From Methylonatrum sp040877625 (GTDB lineage Bacteria > Pseudomonadota > Gammaproteobacteria > Nitrococcales > Aquisalimonadaceae): a DNA stretch of 64,000 bases. The translations under genes and the position numbers were made by a program. The stretch lies in the NCBI GenBank assembly GCA_040877625.1, contig JBBDNK010000028.1, positions 1 through 64,000 on the forward strand. The letters are read 5' to 3'. This document shows, one piece after another, positions 28,375 through 37,425 of this stretch; the first letter of the stretch is position 1; each line of letters opens with the position of its first letter. Under the pieces are notes generated by a model. The model saw only the letters and a program-made list of their open reading frames with translations. It was not told the DNA's origin and ran no database searches.

Positions 28375-28790
28375 ATCTCCGCCCGCGTCGTCAGGACGAA
28401 CCGGAAATCACCCTGACGCCTTTGATCGACGTTGTCTTTCTGATGTTGATTTTCTTCATGGTCAGCACCACCTTTCTGCGCGAGGCGGATATGTCCGTCA
28501 CGCTCCCCCAGGCCGGGACGGAGCCTTCTGAACGCATCAGCGAACCCATCGAACTCGCCATCAACGTGGAAGGCGAGTTCTTCATCAACGGGCGTGCGTT
28601 GGTCAACAGCCAGCTGGACACCATCCGGCGTGCGCTGGTCGAAGCGCGCTCCGACGCACCGGAAGCACCGCTGGTTATCCGTGCCGACGCCAGAACCGCT
28701 CATCAGAACGTGGTCCGGGCGATGGAAGCCGCCGGTCGCGCCGATATTTCGCAACTGTCTTTCGCGACCCTCCCTCAGGCTGAAGAATGA
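28371..28790 (+). CDS. exbD: ExbD/TolR-type biopolymer transport protein
   Basis: A 139-residue single-span protein. N-terminal cytoplasmic basic patch, then TM helix ITLTPLIDVVFLMLIFFMVS containing the essential Asp, then a periplasmic domain (LVIRADARTAHQNVVRAMEAAG). It partners ExbB. No TonB gene is adjacent. The location between comEC and msbA is conserved in pseudomonads. Its start and stop overlap both neighbours (ATGA junctions), indicating a tightly coupled operon. Confidence 0.93.
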   Translation: MNLRPRRQDEPEITLTPLIDVVFLMLIFFMVSTTFLREADMSVTLPQAGTEPSERISEPIELAINVEGEFFINGRALVNSQLDTIRRALVEARSDAPEAPLVIRADARTAHQNVVRAMEAAGRADISQLSFATLPQAEE

Positions 28791-30574
28791 AAGCAGGAAA
28801 GCACACAGGTCTGGGTAGCGTGGTTATTGATCGCGATGCCCTCGGGGTCTATCGACGTCTGCTCGCCTACGTTCGTCCGCACTGGAAAGTCGCCGCGGTG
28901 GCTGTGGCCTGCATGGTGTTCGCAGGTGCATGTCAGGCTGCCTTTGCCTGGATTATCCGGCCGCTGGTGGATGGCAGCTTCATTGATCAGGATCCGACCC
29001 TCAGGCTGCTGGTGCCGCTGGGCCTGATGCTGCTGTTTCTGGTCAACGGCGTGCTGACCTTTGTATCCGACTACGGAGTGGCTTACGTCGGGCGTCACGT
29101 GGTAAAGCGATTGCGCGGCGAAGTGTTCGAGCATTATCTGAAGCTTCCGTCGTCTTTCTATGATCATAGTTCACCTGGAATGCTGCTCTCCAAGCTCACC
29201 TACGATATCGAGCAGGTTGCCAACGCCACGTCACAGGCGGTGATCATCCTGGTACGGGATACCTTCACCATTGTCTTTCTGGTCGCCTACATGTTCTGGA
29301 TCAGCGGCTGGCTGGCGTTGATCTTCCTCGGTCTGGGACCGGTACTTACCGCGACCATCACCCATGTGAACAAGCGGTTCCGCAAGATCAGCCGCCGAAT
29401 TCAGAGTTCCGTGGGCAATGTTGCCCAGATTGCCGAAGATGGCATCCACGGCCATCGCGAAGTGAAGATCTTCGGTGGGCAAACCTACGAGCGGAACCGC
29501 TTCGAGGAAACCAACGAACGCAACCGTCGCCAATCCATGCGGTATGTAGCAACCAAGGCGGTCAGCACACCGCTGGTGCAGTTCTTTGCCGCGACGGCGC
29601 TTTCCGTTGTGCTCTACCTGGCTACCCTGGACGAGGTCATGCAGGCGGTGACGCCCGGGGCCTTCATCTCGTTTGTCGCCGCCATGCTGCTGCTGATGCC
29701 ACCCATCAAGCGGCTCGTAAACGTCAATTCGCAAATGCAGAAGGGTATTGCCGCCGGTAGTGGCCTGTTTGCCTTGCTGGATCAACCAGCTGAACCGGAT
29801 CACGGCACCCTCGGCCTGAATCGCGCCAAAGGGAAGATCGAATTCCGCAACGTTCGATTTGCGTACGACAGCGCGGCCGGAGATGTATTGCAGGACATTT
29901 CCATGACCATAGAATCCGGAGAAACGGTGGCCCTCGTGGGCAGGTCCGGCTCAGGGAAGACGACGCTTGCCAGCCTGGTGCCCCGCTTCTACGAGCCTGC
30001 GGACGGGCAGATCCTGGTCGACGATGTTCCCATTCAGGAGTACAGGCTTGCGGATCTCCGCGCTCAGATTGCCCTGGTGAACCAGCAGGTGGTGCTATTC
30101 AATGACACTCTGTCAGGCAACATTTCCTACGGCAGCCGTGAACGCACGGATCCGGAAACGATACGGCAGGCGGCGGACGCGGCCTATGCCGTGGAGTTCA
30201 TTGATAGACTGCCGCAGGGGTTCGATACCATCATCGGAGAGAACGGGGTGCTCCTGTCGGGCGGGCAGCGTCAGCGTCTGGCTATCGCCCGGGCGCTGCT
30301 GAAGGATGCCCCCATCCTGATTCTGGACGAGGCCACGTCGGCTCTGGATTCGGAATCCGAGTTGCAGATCCAGTCGGCATTGGACGGCCTCATGAAGGGG
30401 CGCACCACGCTGGTTATCGCTCACCGCCTGTCGACAATTGAAAACGCCGACCGGATCGTGGTGATGGCGCAGGGACGGATAGTGGAGTCAGGCACCCATC
30501 AGGAGCTGCTGCGCAAGGGCGGCCATTATGCCGGGCTGCACCGAATACAGTTTAGCGAGACGGTCGAAGGCTAG
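28787..30574 (+). CDS. msbA: Lipid A export ATP-binding/permease protein MsbA
   Basis: A 595-residue half-transporter. Six TM helices span the first 330 residues (type I exporter domain with SFYDHSSPGMLLSKLTYDIEQVANAT). The C-terminal ATPase has Walker A GRSGSGKTTLASL, Q-loop VNQQVVLFNDT, signature LLSGGQRQRLAIARALL, Walker B ILDEATSALDSESE and H-loop IAHRLSTIENAD. It flips lipid A-core from the inner to the outer leaflet. It is upstream of lpxK and kdsB in the same pathway. Confidence 0.95.
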   Translation: MKAGKHTGLGSVVIDRDALGVYRRLLAYVRPHWKVAAVAVACMVFAGACQAAFAWIIRPLVDGSFIDQDPTLRLLVPLGLMLLFLVNGVLTFVSDYGVAYVGRHVVKRLRGEVFEHYLKLPSSFYDHSSPGMLLSKLTYDIEQVANATSQAVIILVRDTFTIVFLVAYMFWISGWLALIFLGLGPVLTATITHVNKRFRKISRRIQSSVGNVAQIAEDGIHGHREVKIFGGQTYERNRFEETNERNRRQSMRYVATKAVSTPLVQFFAATALSVVLYLATLDEVMQAVTPGAFISFVAAMLLLMPPIKRLVNVNSQMQKGIAAGSGLFALLDQPAEPDHGTLGLNRAKGKIEFRNVRFAYDSAAGDVLQDISMTIESGETVALVGRSGSGKTTLASLVPRFYEPADGQILVDDVPIQEYRLADLRAQIALVNQQVVLFNDTLSGNISYGSRERTDPETIRQAADAAYAVEFIDRLPQGFDTIIGENGVLLSGGQRQRLAIARALLKDAPILILDEATSALDSESELQIQSALDGLMKGRTTLVIAHRLSTIENADRIVVMAQGRIVESGTHQELLRKGGHYAGLHRIQFSETVEG

Positions 30575-30598
30575 ATTTCCCAGTGGAGAGAATACGAC

Positions 30599-31618
30599 AT
30601 GTCCGGCCTGCCGGAGTTCTGGTTACGAAATACGCCCCGTACCCTGTTGCTGCTTCCATTGTCAGCGCTCTATCGGGTTGTGATTTTTTTTCGCCGTCTG
30701 GCCTATACGCTCGGCATCATGAAGAGTTTTCGGGTGGATGCCCCGGTGCTGGTGGTCGGCAATATTTTCGTGGGTGGTACCGGCAAGACGCCACTGGTCC
30801 TCTGGCTGGTTCGCTATCTGCGTACCATGCACCTGCGGCCCGGTATTATTACGCGCGGATATGGGGGCGCGGCGGAGGACTGGCCGCAATACGTCTCACC
30901 CGAGAGCGATCCATTTCTGGTCGGCGATGAACCGGTCCTGCTGGCACAGCGCAGCGGTTGCCCGGTGGTGGCCAGTCCCGACCGTCGCCAGGCGGCTGAG
31001 GCACTGATCAAGAAGTACGGCTGCAACGTGGTCGTCTCCGATGACGGGTTACAGCACTATCGGCTGAAACGCGACCTGGAAATCGTCGTAATCGACGCCG
31101 CCCGGGGGCTGGGCAACGGCCATTTGCTGCCTGCAGGGCCCCTGCGGGAACCACGAACCCGCCTGCGCAGTGTTGATCTTCTGGTGGCCAACGGCGGCCC
31201 GTCCTGGTTGACGCCCTATTATTTCACGCTTCGGCTGGACAAGGCCTGGAATCTCACCGAGCCGGAACGACGTGCGCCATTGACTGAATTTGCCGACCGT
31301 CAGGTGCACGCCGTGACCGGCATCGGTAATCCGGACAGATTTTTCGCCGCCCTTGCACGGTTCGGTATGCAGGTAATTCCACATCCGTTTGCCGATCATC
31401 ATCCGTTCCGGGAGCGTGACGTTCAGTTTGACGATACGTTGCCAGTACTGATGACAGAGAAGGATGCTGTCAAATGCACGGGGTTTGCCACAGACCGCCA
31501 TTGGGCGGTTCCGGCGGAAACCGTATTGACCGCGGAAACCGAGCGCGCCCTGCAGGCCCGGACGCGTGCCGCACTGGACAACCACAAGCACCGGCGAGAG
31601 AAAAGAAAACGGCTATGA
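30599..31618 (+). CDS. lpxK: Tetraacyldisaccharide 4'-kinase
   Basis: A 339-residue membrane-associated P-loop kinase that adds the 4'-phosphate to lipid A precursor. It shows an N-terminal membrane helix (TLLLLPLSALYRVVIFFRR), Walker A VGNIFVGGTGKTPLVLWL, TRGYGG, VGDEPVLLAQRSGCPV, DDGLQHYRLKRDLEIVVID and GNGHLLPAGPLREP. GGAGAG precedes the ATG. It overlaps kdsB by 4 bp, leaving no room for the small Trm112-like ycaR that usually separates them. Confidence 0.96.
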   Translation: MSGLPEFWLRNTPRTLLLLPLSALYRVVIFFRRLAYTLGIMKSFRVDAPVLVVGNIFVGGTGKTPLVLWLVRYLRTMHLRPGIITRGYGGAAEDWPQYVSPESDPFLVGDEPVLLAQRSGCPVVASPDRRQAAEALIKKYGCNVVVSDDGLQHYRLKRDLEIVVIDAARGLGNGHLLPAGPLREPRTRLRSVDLLVANGGPSWLTPYYFTLRLDKAWNLTEPERRAPLTEFADRQVHAVTGIGNPDRFFAALARFGMQVIPHPFADHHPFRERDVQFDDTLPVLMTEKDAVKCTGFATDRHWAVPAETVLTAETERALQARTRAALDNHKHRREKRKRL

Positions 31619-32382
31619 ACGCTTTTATGGTGGTGATCCCCGCGCGTTTTGGCGCATCGCGTTTTCCAGGCAAACCGTTGGCGGAACTCGCGGGCGAGCC
31701 GATGATTCGCCATGTATGGCGGCGCGCTGGCGAGAGCGGCGCGGCACGCGTCGTGGTGGCCACGGACGATGCGCGAATTCATGCCGTCTGTGAAGGCTTC
31801 GGTGCGGAGGTCATCATGACCCGTCGTGACCACCGTTCCGGTACGGACCGTCTCGCTGAGGTTGTACAAACCCTCGCGGTTGCCGACGACACCGTCGTGG
31901 TCAATCTGCAGGGAGATGAGCCGCTCATGCCCCCCGCGTTTATCAGGCGGGTAGCGGAAGAGCTGCATGTTCATTCCGATGCCGACATTTCAACCCTGGT
32001 AACGCCGATCACCCGTGTTGATCAGTTGCACGATCCGAACGTCGTCAAGGTCGTGCGCGATGGTGTCGGTCGGGCGATGTATTTCAGTCGCGCGCCGATT
32101 CCCTGGAATCGGGATGCTGCGGGGCGGCCTTCAGGAGATCTGCAAGGCTATTGGCGGCATCTGGGTATCTATGCATATCGCGCGCATTTCCTGCGGACGT
32201 ATCCAGAACTGGACTCGCCCTTGATCGAGCAGTGGGAGTCACTGGAACAGCTACGGGCACTGTGGCACGGCGCCACCATTATCACTGCGGACGTGTCGGG
32301 TGATGCCGGGCCGGGTGTGGATTCGCCGGATGATCTCGCAGCTGCGGCCAAAGTCCTCCGCGAATCCGAAGCGCACTTATGA
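31615..32382 (+). CDS. kdsB: CMP-KDO synthetase (3-deoxy-manno-octulosonate cytidylyltransferase)
   Basis: A 255-residue nucleotidyltransferase that activates KDO for lipopolysaccharide core synthesis. It begins at the ATG overlapping the lpxK stop (the open frame to 31474 is lpxK shadow). Motifs are VVIPARFGASRFPGKPLAELAG (CTP loop), ATDDARI, MTRRDHRSGTDRLAEVV, NLQGDEPLMPP, YFSRAPIPWNRD and GIYAYRAHFLR. The stop codon is the first three bases of a strong hairpin. Confidence 0.96.
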   Translation: MNAFMVVIPARFGASRFPGKPLAELAGEPMIRHVWRRAGESGAARVVVATDDARIHAVCEGFGAEVIMTRRDHRSGTDRLAEVVQTLAVADDTVVVNLQGDEPLMPPAFIRRVAEELHVHSDADISTLVTPITRVDQLHDPNVVKVVRDGVGRAMYFSRAPIPWNRDAAGRPSGDLQGYWRHLGIYAYRAHFLRTYPELDSPLIEQWESLEQLRALWHGATIITADVSGDAGPGVDSPDDLAAAAKVLRESEAHL

Positions 32383-32419
32383 TGCACCACGCTAGTGTGG
32401 TGCATCACAAGTGCACCAC
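32380..32419 (+). promoter_or_regulatory. Hairpin with alternative pairing between kdsB and the phosphatase gene
   Basis: An 11-bp perfect stem (TGATGCACCAC at 32380-32390 with GTGGTGCATCA at 32397-32407, 6-nt loop) starts at the kdsB stop codon. A third arm TGCACCAC (32412-32419) could pair instead with GTGGTGCA (32397-32404). The two stems exclude each other, and the second would end 4 nt before the GGGAG ribosome site of the next gene. No U-tract follows, so it is not an intrinsic terminator. An RNA switch, a processing site or a protein operator are all possible. Confidence 0.55.
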
Positions 32420-32435
32420 ACCAGGGAGTCGATTG

Positions 32436-32915
32436 ATGGTCAAGGTACTTTTCGTCTGCATGGGTAATATATGCCGGTCACCGACGGCGGAAGGCGTATT
32501 CCGCAATATGGTGCGAGAGCAGAAGCTGGAGCAGGAGGTCGAGATCGATTCGGCCGGAACGCATGCATACCACATTGGCCATCCACCGGATACCCGCGCG
32601 CAGGCCGCCGCAACAGCCCGAGGGTTCGATATCAGCGATTTGCGTGCACGTCAGGTCATCGTCAGTGATTTTGAATACTTCGACTGGATTCTTTGCATGG
32701 ACGAGTCCAATCTTTCCATTCTGCAGGCCGATTGCCCTCCTAGCCATTGGCACAAGCTGCATTTGTTTCTGAATTTCGCGCCAAACCTGGAAGTAGCGGA
32801 AGTGCCTGATCCCTATTATGGGCATGGGGACGGGTTTCGCTATGTGCTGGACCTGATTGAAGAGGCATCCGCCGGGTTGTTGAATGTCATCCGGGAGAAA
32901 CAGATAAGCCGATAA
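32436..32915 (+). CDS. Low-molecular-weight protein-tyrosine phosphatase
   Basis: A 159-residue phosphatase. The P-loop is VCMGNICRSP (CX5R, nucleophile Cys8, Arg14) and the general acid lies in VPDPYYG. It matches the LMW-PTP family in length and ends. The ATG at 32436 is preceded by CAGGGAG; the frame is open upstream to 32379 through the hairpin but is not conserved there. In pseudomonads the same gene follows kdsB and precedes murB; murB is missing here. The substrate is unknown. Confidence 0.93.
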   Translation: MVKVLFVCMGNICRSPTAEGVFRNMVREQKLEQEVEIDSAGTHAYHIGHPPDTRAQAAATARGFDISDLRARQVIVSDFEYFDWILCMDESNLSILQADCPPSHWHKLHLFLNFAPNLEVAEVPDPYYGHGDGFRYVLDLIEEASAGLLNVIREKQISR

Positions 32916-32916
32916 G

Positions 32917-32949
32917 AAAACGGCCGACCCATCAGGGGGCGGCCGTTTT
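32917..32949. terminator. Bidirectional intrinsic terminator between the phosphatase gene and rne
   Basis: AAAACGGCCG (32917-32926) pairs perfectly with CGGCCGTTTT (32940-32949), extended by CCC/GGG in the loop. A-tract and T-tract flank the stem on both sides, so it can end transcripts from both converging genes. Confidence 0.9.
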
Positions 32950-32969
32950 CGTCGCGTTCGTGTGCGTAA

Positions 32970-32985
32970 ATCAGAGGCTCCTTAA
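32970..32985 (-). repeat. Short 3'-end motif, copy 2 (after rne)
   Basis: Minus-strand TTAAGGAGCCTCTGAT, identical over 16 bases to the copy behind tatD (40-55). Again the TAA is the stop codon, here of rne. Confidence 0.5.
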
Positions 32986-35978
32986 CGGTTCCGCCCACTC
33001 TCCACTGTGTTGTCCTGGTCGTTGGAATCGTCGTCCTTTGCTTCGTTCGGTGAAGATGCGGACTGGCTGGCGTCAGGCGAAACGTGTGGATCAGCCTGCG
33101 CGCTCATGATCCGCTCCGCGCGGCCGGCCGGTACCTCACCGTCCTCTGCGACCTTGGGTTGGAACGAAGGATCCGGACTCGGGCCGGGCTGCGCTGGCTG
33201 CGGTTCCGTCGAGGCGTCTACCCTGACTTCATCCATAAAAGCCTCGGTCTCGTCCTCTTCAGCTACTACGTCGGCAGCCGGGAGTTCAGACTCGAATTGC
33301 GGCTTCGATTCCGCTACCGGAGCTGGCGAAGCGGACTCTGTCTGAGTCTGATCTTCGGCCGGTGCCTTTTCTTCCGTTGCGTCTTCGGCTTTACGTCGCG
33401 GAGACCGTCGACGACGAGGTGCTTTCTGCACCTGCTCCTGTGTCTGCTCCGGCGGCACCTCGGCCGGCTCGGCCGTGGCCACCGCATCTTCCGTATCGGC
33501 GGCGGCGTTTTCGCTGGGCTGGGCGTTGGCCGGAACAGTATCCGCAGCCACTTGCGCGGGGATTCTCGGACGGCCCCGGCGCATCCGAGGGTCATTACTG
33601 TCCGGCTGACTCGCCGCGGCGGGTGAGGGTATTTTCCGATCAGGCGAATCCGCGGCCTGAGTCGTGTCTGCGGCTGGCGCCGGAGGTTGTTGCTCCGGCA
33701 TCTCCACCTGCTCCGATGACGTCGGCGATTCCACCGCTGCTTCGGAATCCTCTGTATTCAGCTCCGACTGCTCCCCGGTAGCTGTCTGTGCGCCACCGGA
33801 GCGGCGACGCCGCCGCCCGCCACGCCGTCCTCGCCGACCGCGACTGGAGCCGCTGCTCTGTGACTGCTCCTCATCCGAGCTGGCGGTTGTTGCACCAGTT
33901 GGCTGATCGGAAAGCGCCGCCTGACGCTGCTCGGCCTCGTCTTTCTCAGCTGTTGAATCCGGGCGTCCGCGCGGCTTTTCAGTGGTGTTTGCGTCATTTT
34001 CAGGCCGCCGACTCTGCTGGCCACGTCGGCCGCTTTCGCGGGCGGTTGGACTGTCGGCGGTTTCGCCGCTGTCGGCCTTGTTCTGCTGCTGATCGTCCTG
34101 CGCAGGTGGTCGGTTGTTTCGGCCGCCGCGCCGCCTGCCGCGGCCACTGCGCTTGCCTTCCCCGGAGCCCTGGTCGCCGGATGGGCGCCGACGCCGGCTC
34201 GAGGAGTCCCCGTCTTCCGCTTCCGATGCTCGATCCCGTTTGTTCTCAGTGGATTCGGTTGCTTTCGATCGCTCATGTTCAGGGGCGGAGAAGATCGACC
34301 CGAGCCGCCGGAGAATTCCAATGAATCCGTCACCAGCGGCTGCCGGGGCAGGGCGGTCGGCCGTCTGAGCCGGACGCGGTGCGGTGGAGACGGAAAGCGC
34401 CTTGACGGCGGGCTCCTCCGCGCGTGGCCGCTCCGAGGCACTGGATGGAAGTTCGGCCTCTGGAGGCTGTGTTACCAGTCGGTAGCTGGTATCTTCCGCC
34501 GAGCTGTCGTCACCACGTATGCGCTGCACGGAGTAATGGGGCGTTTCCAGCGTGCGGTTTGGAATCAGCAGTACCTGAACGCCGTGGCGTTCCTCAACCA
34601 TGTTGACCGCGGCACGCTTTTCGTTGAGCAGATAGGTTGCGACGTCGACGGGCAATTGCGCCATGACCTTTGAGGTCTTCTCCTTCATCGCCTCTTCCTC
34701 GACGATGCGCAGCACGGACAGCGCCAGTGATTCAACGCTGCGTACCGTGCCCTGGCCATTACAGCGGGCACAGACTTCCTGACTGCTCTCTCCCAGCGAT
34801 GTGCGCAGCCTCTGGCGCGACATCTCCAGCAGGCCGAAGCGGGAAATACGCCCCAGCTGGACACGGGCGCGATCCATTTTCACCGCGTCGCGCAGGCGAT
34901 TTTCCACCTCCCGCTGGTTGCGGTTCGGGCCCATGTCGATGAAGTCGATGACGATCAGGCCGCCGAGATCGCGGATGCGGAGCTGGCGGGCGATCTCGTC
35001 GGCCGCCTCAAGGTTGGTATTAAGGGCGGTTTCCTCGATATCGCTGCCCTTGGTCGCCCGAGCCGAATTGATATCGATGGAGATGAGCGCCTCGGTATGG
35101 TCGATCACGATGGCGCCGCCGGACGGCAACTGAACCTGACGGTCGAAGGCGGATTCGATCTGGCTTTCGATCTGATACCTGGTAAACAGGGGTACCGTGT
35201 CGTCATAGAGCTTGAGCTTGGACATGTTGTGCGGCATGACCTGCTGCACGAAGTCCTGAGCCTGCCTGAACACGGTCGGGTCATCGATGAGGATCTCGCC
35301 GGTATCCTGGCGCAGATAATCACGCAGGGCGCGAATGATGACGTTGCTTTCCTGGTAGATCAGGAACGGTGCCGCGCGCTCATCGGCGGCCTTCTGGATC
35401 ATGTCCCAGAGCTGCAGCAGGTAATTCAGATCCCACTGAAGTTCTTCGATGTTTCGGCCGACACCGGCGGTGCGCACGATAAGGCCAGCGCCCTCGGGCG
35501 TTTCGAGCTGCCGCAGGGCTTCGCGAATCTCATCGCGCTCCTCGCCCTCGATGCGGCGTGATACGCCGCCGGCCTTGGGGTTGTTGGGCATCAATACAAG
35601 GTAGCGGCCGGCCAGGCTGATGTACGTGGTCAGAGCCGCGCCCTTGTTACCGCGTTCTTCCTTGTCGACCTGGACAACGACTTCCTGGCCTTCGCGAATC
35701 ACGTCCTTGATGCTGGCACGGGCATTACCGTTACCGCCGTCGCTGTAATAGCTTCGAGCGATCTCCTTGAATGGCAGAAAGCCGTGGCGTTCCGACCCAT
35801 ACTGAACAAAGGCGGCCTCGAGACTTGGCTCGACGCGGGTTATCTTGCCCTTGTAAATGTTGGATTTTTTCTGTTCCCGTGCGGGGGTTTCAATATCCAG
35901 GTCATATAGCTTCTGGCCGTCTACCATCGCCACCCGCAGCTCTTCCGGCTGGGTGGCGTTGATGAGCATTCTTTTCAT
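32982..35978 (-). CDS. rne: Ribonuclease E
   Basis: A 998-residue endoribonuclease that starts mRNA decay and processes rRNA/tRNA. It has an S1 domain (about 35-125; NIYKGKITRVEPSLEAAFVQYG), a 5'-sensor/RNase H region, DNase I-like catalytic domain with metal Asp302 (SIDINSARATKG) and Asp345 (VIDFIDMG), and the zinc-link cysteines 403/406 (CARCNGQG). The long C-terminal half (about 520-998) is disordered, with Arg-rich RNA-binding blocks and Glu/Pro/Ala-rich stretches as in degradosome scaffolds. The ATG at 35978 (MKRMLINATQ) is the family start; the frame to 36059 is not conserved. RhlB is encoded at 11931. Confidence 0.97.
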   Translation of the reverse strand: MKRMLINATQPEELRVAMVDGQKLYDLDIETPAREQKKSNIYKGKITRVEPSLEAAFVQYGSERHGFLPFKEIARSYYSDGGNGNARASIKDVIREGQEVVVQVDKEERGNKGAALTTYISLAGRYLVLMPNNPKAGGVSRRIEGEERDEIREALRQLETPEGAGLIVRTAGVGRNIEELQWDLNYLLQLWDMIQKAADERAAPFLIYQESNVIIRALRDYLRQDTGEILIDDPTVFRQAQDFVQQVMPHNMSKLKLYDDTVPLFTRYQIESQIESAFDRQVQLPSGGAIVIDHTEALISIDINSARATKGSDIEETALNTNLEAADEIARQLRIRDLGGLIVIDFIDMGPNRNQREVENRLRDAVKMDRARVQLGRISRFGLLEMSRQRLRTSLGESSQEVCARCNGQGTVRSVESLALSVLRIVEEEAMKEKTSKVMAQLPVDVATYLLNEKRAAVNMVEERHGVQVLLIPNRTLETPHYSVQRIRGDDSSAEDTSYRLVTQPPEAELPSSASERPRAEEPAVKALSVSTAPRPAQTADRPAPAAAGDGFIGILRRLGSIFSAPEHERSKATESTENKRDRASEAEDGDSSSRRRRPSGDQGSGEGKRSGRGRRRGGRNNRPPAQDDQQQNKADSGETADSPTARESGRRGQQSRRPENDANTTEKPRGRPDSTAEKDEAEQRQAALSDQPTGATTASSDEEQSQSSGSSRGRRGRRGGRRRRRSGGAQTATGEQSELNTEDSEAAVESPTSSEQVEMPEQQPPAPAADTTQAADSPDRKIPSPAAASQPDSNDPRMRRGRPRIPAQVAADTVPANAQPSENAAADTEDAVATAEPAEVPPEQTQEQVQKAPRRRRSPRRKAEDATEEKAPAEDQTQTESASPAPVAESKPQFESELPAADVVAEEDETEAFMDEVRVDASTEPQPAQPGPSPDPSFQPKVAEDGEVPAGRAERIMSAQADPHVSPDASQSASSPNEAKDDDSNDQDNTVESGRNR

Positions 35979-36357
35979 GTTGTCCCTGTCTCCGACGCTC
36001 AACCGCGCTACGCCATCCCAGTGGACCGGAATCACCATCGCCGCGCGGCGGGATCGCAAAGGACCACGCGCGCGAGACCTCTGGCGGCGCCAGCAGCAAT
36101 GCTGTGAAGCGCCAGACCAGCAGGTGATTCAGTCGTGTCAGGGATGAGTGCATGGGAGCATCTAGTCGAGCCGGTGATAGGCCGGCTCACATTTACCGAA
36201 GAAACCACCCGCCATTGCGGATGGTGCGAAACCCTTGTTCGTTACTTTCAATGCGGCTTTCCGGGTCGGAGTTAGCTGACCCTGCCGGTAACGTGCGAGC
36301 AGTATAGCGATGATACGGTGGTGCATCAATTGCATGCCCGGCTGCTATCATTGCGCG
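35979..36357. promoter_or_regulatory. Divergent rne-rluC intergenic region with the long rne leader
   Basis: These 379 bp contain no gene. In enterobacteria and pseudomonads rne has a long 5' leader through which RNase E limits its own synthesis. A similar role is inferred here. Visible structure: a perfect 7-bp hairpin GAGCCGG/CCGGCTC (36168-36188) and several shorter inverted pairs, including one around CCGCCATTGCGGATGG (about 36207-36226). GTGGTGCATCA at 36318-36328 is identical to one arm of the kdsB hairpin. I do not assign promoters. Confidence 0.5.
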
Positions 36358-37329
36358 GTGACTGACAATGACCAAAATACTGCAAAGGCAACCGGCGTTC
36401 GACATGTGGCGATCACCGAGGCCAGTGACGGGCAGCGTATCGATAATTTTCTTGTCCGCGAGCTCAAGGGTGTACCGCGTTCCCGAATCTATCGCCTCTT
36501 GCGCAAGGGTGAGGTGCGGGTAAACGGCAAGCGCGTCCAGCCGACCTACAGGCTGCGTCCGCAAGACAGTGTGCGATTGCCGCCGGTCCGGCTTGATGCA
36601 CCTCCGGTGGAACGCACCACTCTGCCGGACGCGCTTGTTGAACGGTTGCGGCAGGGCATTCTGCATGAAGACGAGGGTCTACTGGTGTTGAACAAACCCG
36701 CGGGGCTCGCGGTGCATGGCGGCAGCGGGTTGCGATATGGGCTTATCGAGGCACTGCGCATGATCAGGCCGAATGAGACCTTTCTCGAACTGGTACATCG
36801 ACTGGACCGGGACACCAGCGGAGTGCTGCTCATTGCACGCAAACGCAGTGCGCTGCGCGATCTGCACGATCTGCTGCGTACCGGAGGCGTTGAAAAGCGT
36901 TATCTGGTGCTGCTTGCCGGCCTTTTGCCCGAAGCGCGGGTCGCTGTCGACGCGCCTCTGGATCGGAGTGAAAAGGCAGCCGGCGGTCAGGTCAGAGTCA
37001 AGTCCGGCGGCAAGGCGTCCCGGTCGGAATTTCGACGTTTACAGGTATTCCGTGGGCCGGATTGCACGCTGGCGGAAGTGGAGATCGATACCGGTCGGAC
37101 GCACCAGATCCGGGTTCATGCAGCCCATATCGGCCGCCCGGTCGTGGGCGATGCGGTGTACGGGGATCACGGGATCAACAAACAGTTTCGCGCGATCGGG
37201 CTCAAGCGTCTGTTTCTGCATGCGCAGACGCTCGCCTTCAAGGCCGCGAACGGTGAACAACATCTGTTCACCGCGCAACTGGCCGACGATCTGAGGGCGG
37301 TGATCGACCGCCTGGAGTCACCACGCTGA
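36358..37329 (+). CDS. rluC: 23S rRNA pseudouridine synthase RluC
   Basis: A 323-residue enzyme making pseudouridines 955/2504/2580 of 23S rRNA. S4 domain at the N-terminus (SRIYRLLRKGEVRVNGKRV), then the RluA-type catalytic domain with LVHRLDRDTSGVLLIAR (catalytic Asp), VEKRYLVLLAG and IDTGRTHQIRVHAAHIGRPVVGD. The GTG at 36358 gives VTDNDQN...ATGVRHV, the usual RluC start, although its ribosome site is weak. Upstream ATGs at 36334 and 36310 are alternatives. It is divergent from rne, a widely conserved arrangement. Confidence 0.93.
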   Translation: MTDNDQNTAKATGVRHVAITEASDGQRIDNFLVRELKGVPRSRIYRLLRKGEVRVNGKRVQPTYRLRPQDSVRLPPVRLDAPPVERTTLPDALVERLRQGILHEDEGLLVLNKPAGLAVHGGSGLRYGLIEALRMIRPNETFLELVHRLDRDTSGVLLIARKRSALRDLHDLLRTGGVEKRYLVLLAGLLPEARVAVDAPLDRSEKAAGGQVRVKSGGKASRSEFRRLQVFRGPDCTLAEVEIDTGRTHQIRVHAAHIGRPVVGDAVYGDHGINKQFRAIGLKRLFLHAQTLAFKAANGEQHLFTAQLADDLRAVIDRLESPR

Positions 37330-37425
37330 GATTTCCTGCACGAACCAGCACACAGGATAATATGTCAGGCGTAGTAGCCATCATTCCAGTGCATTACGGA
37401 TACAGGAACAGGGAGACCATTGACA

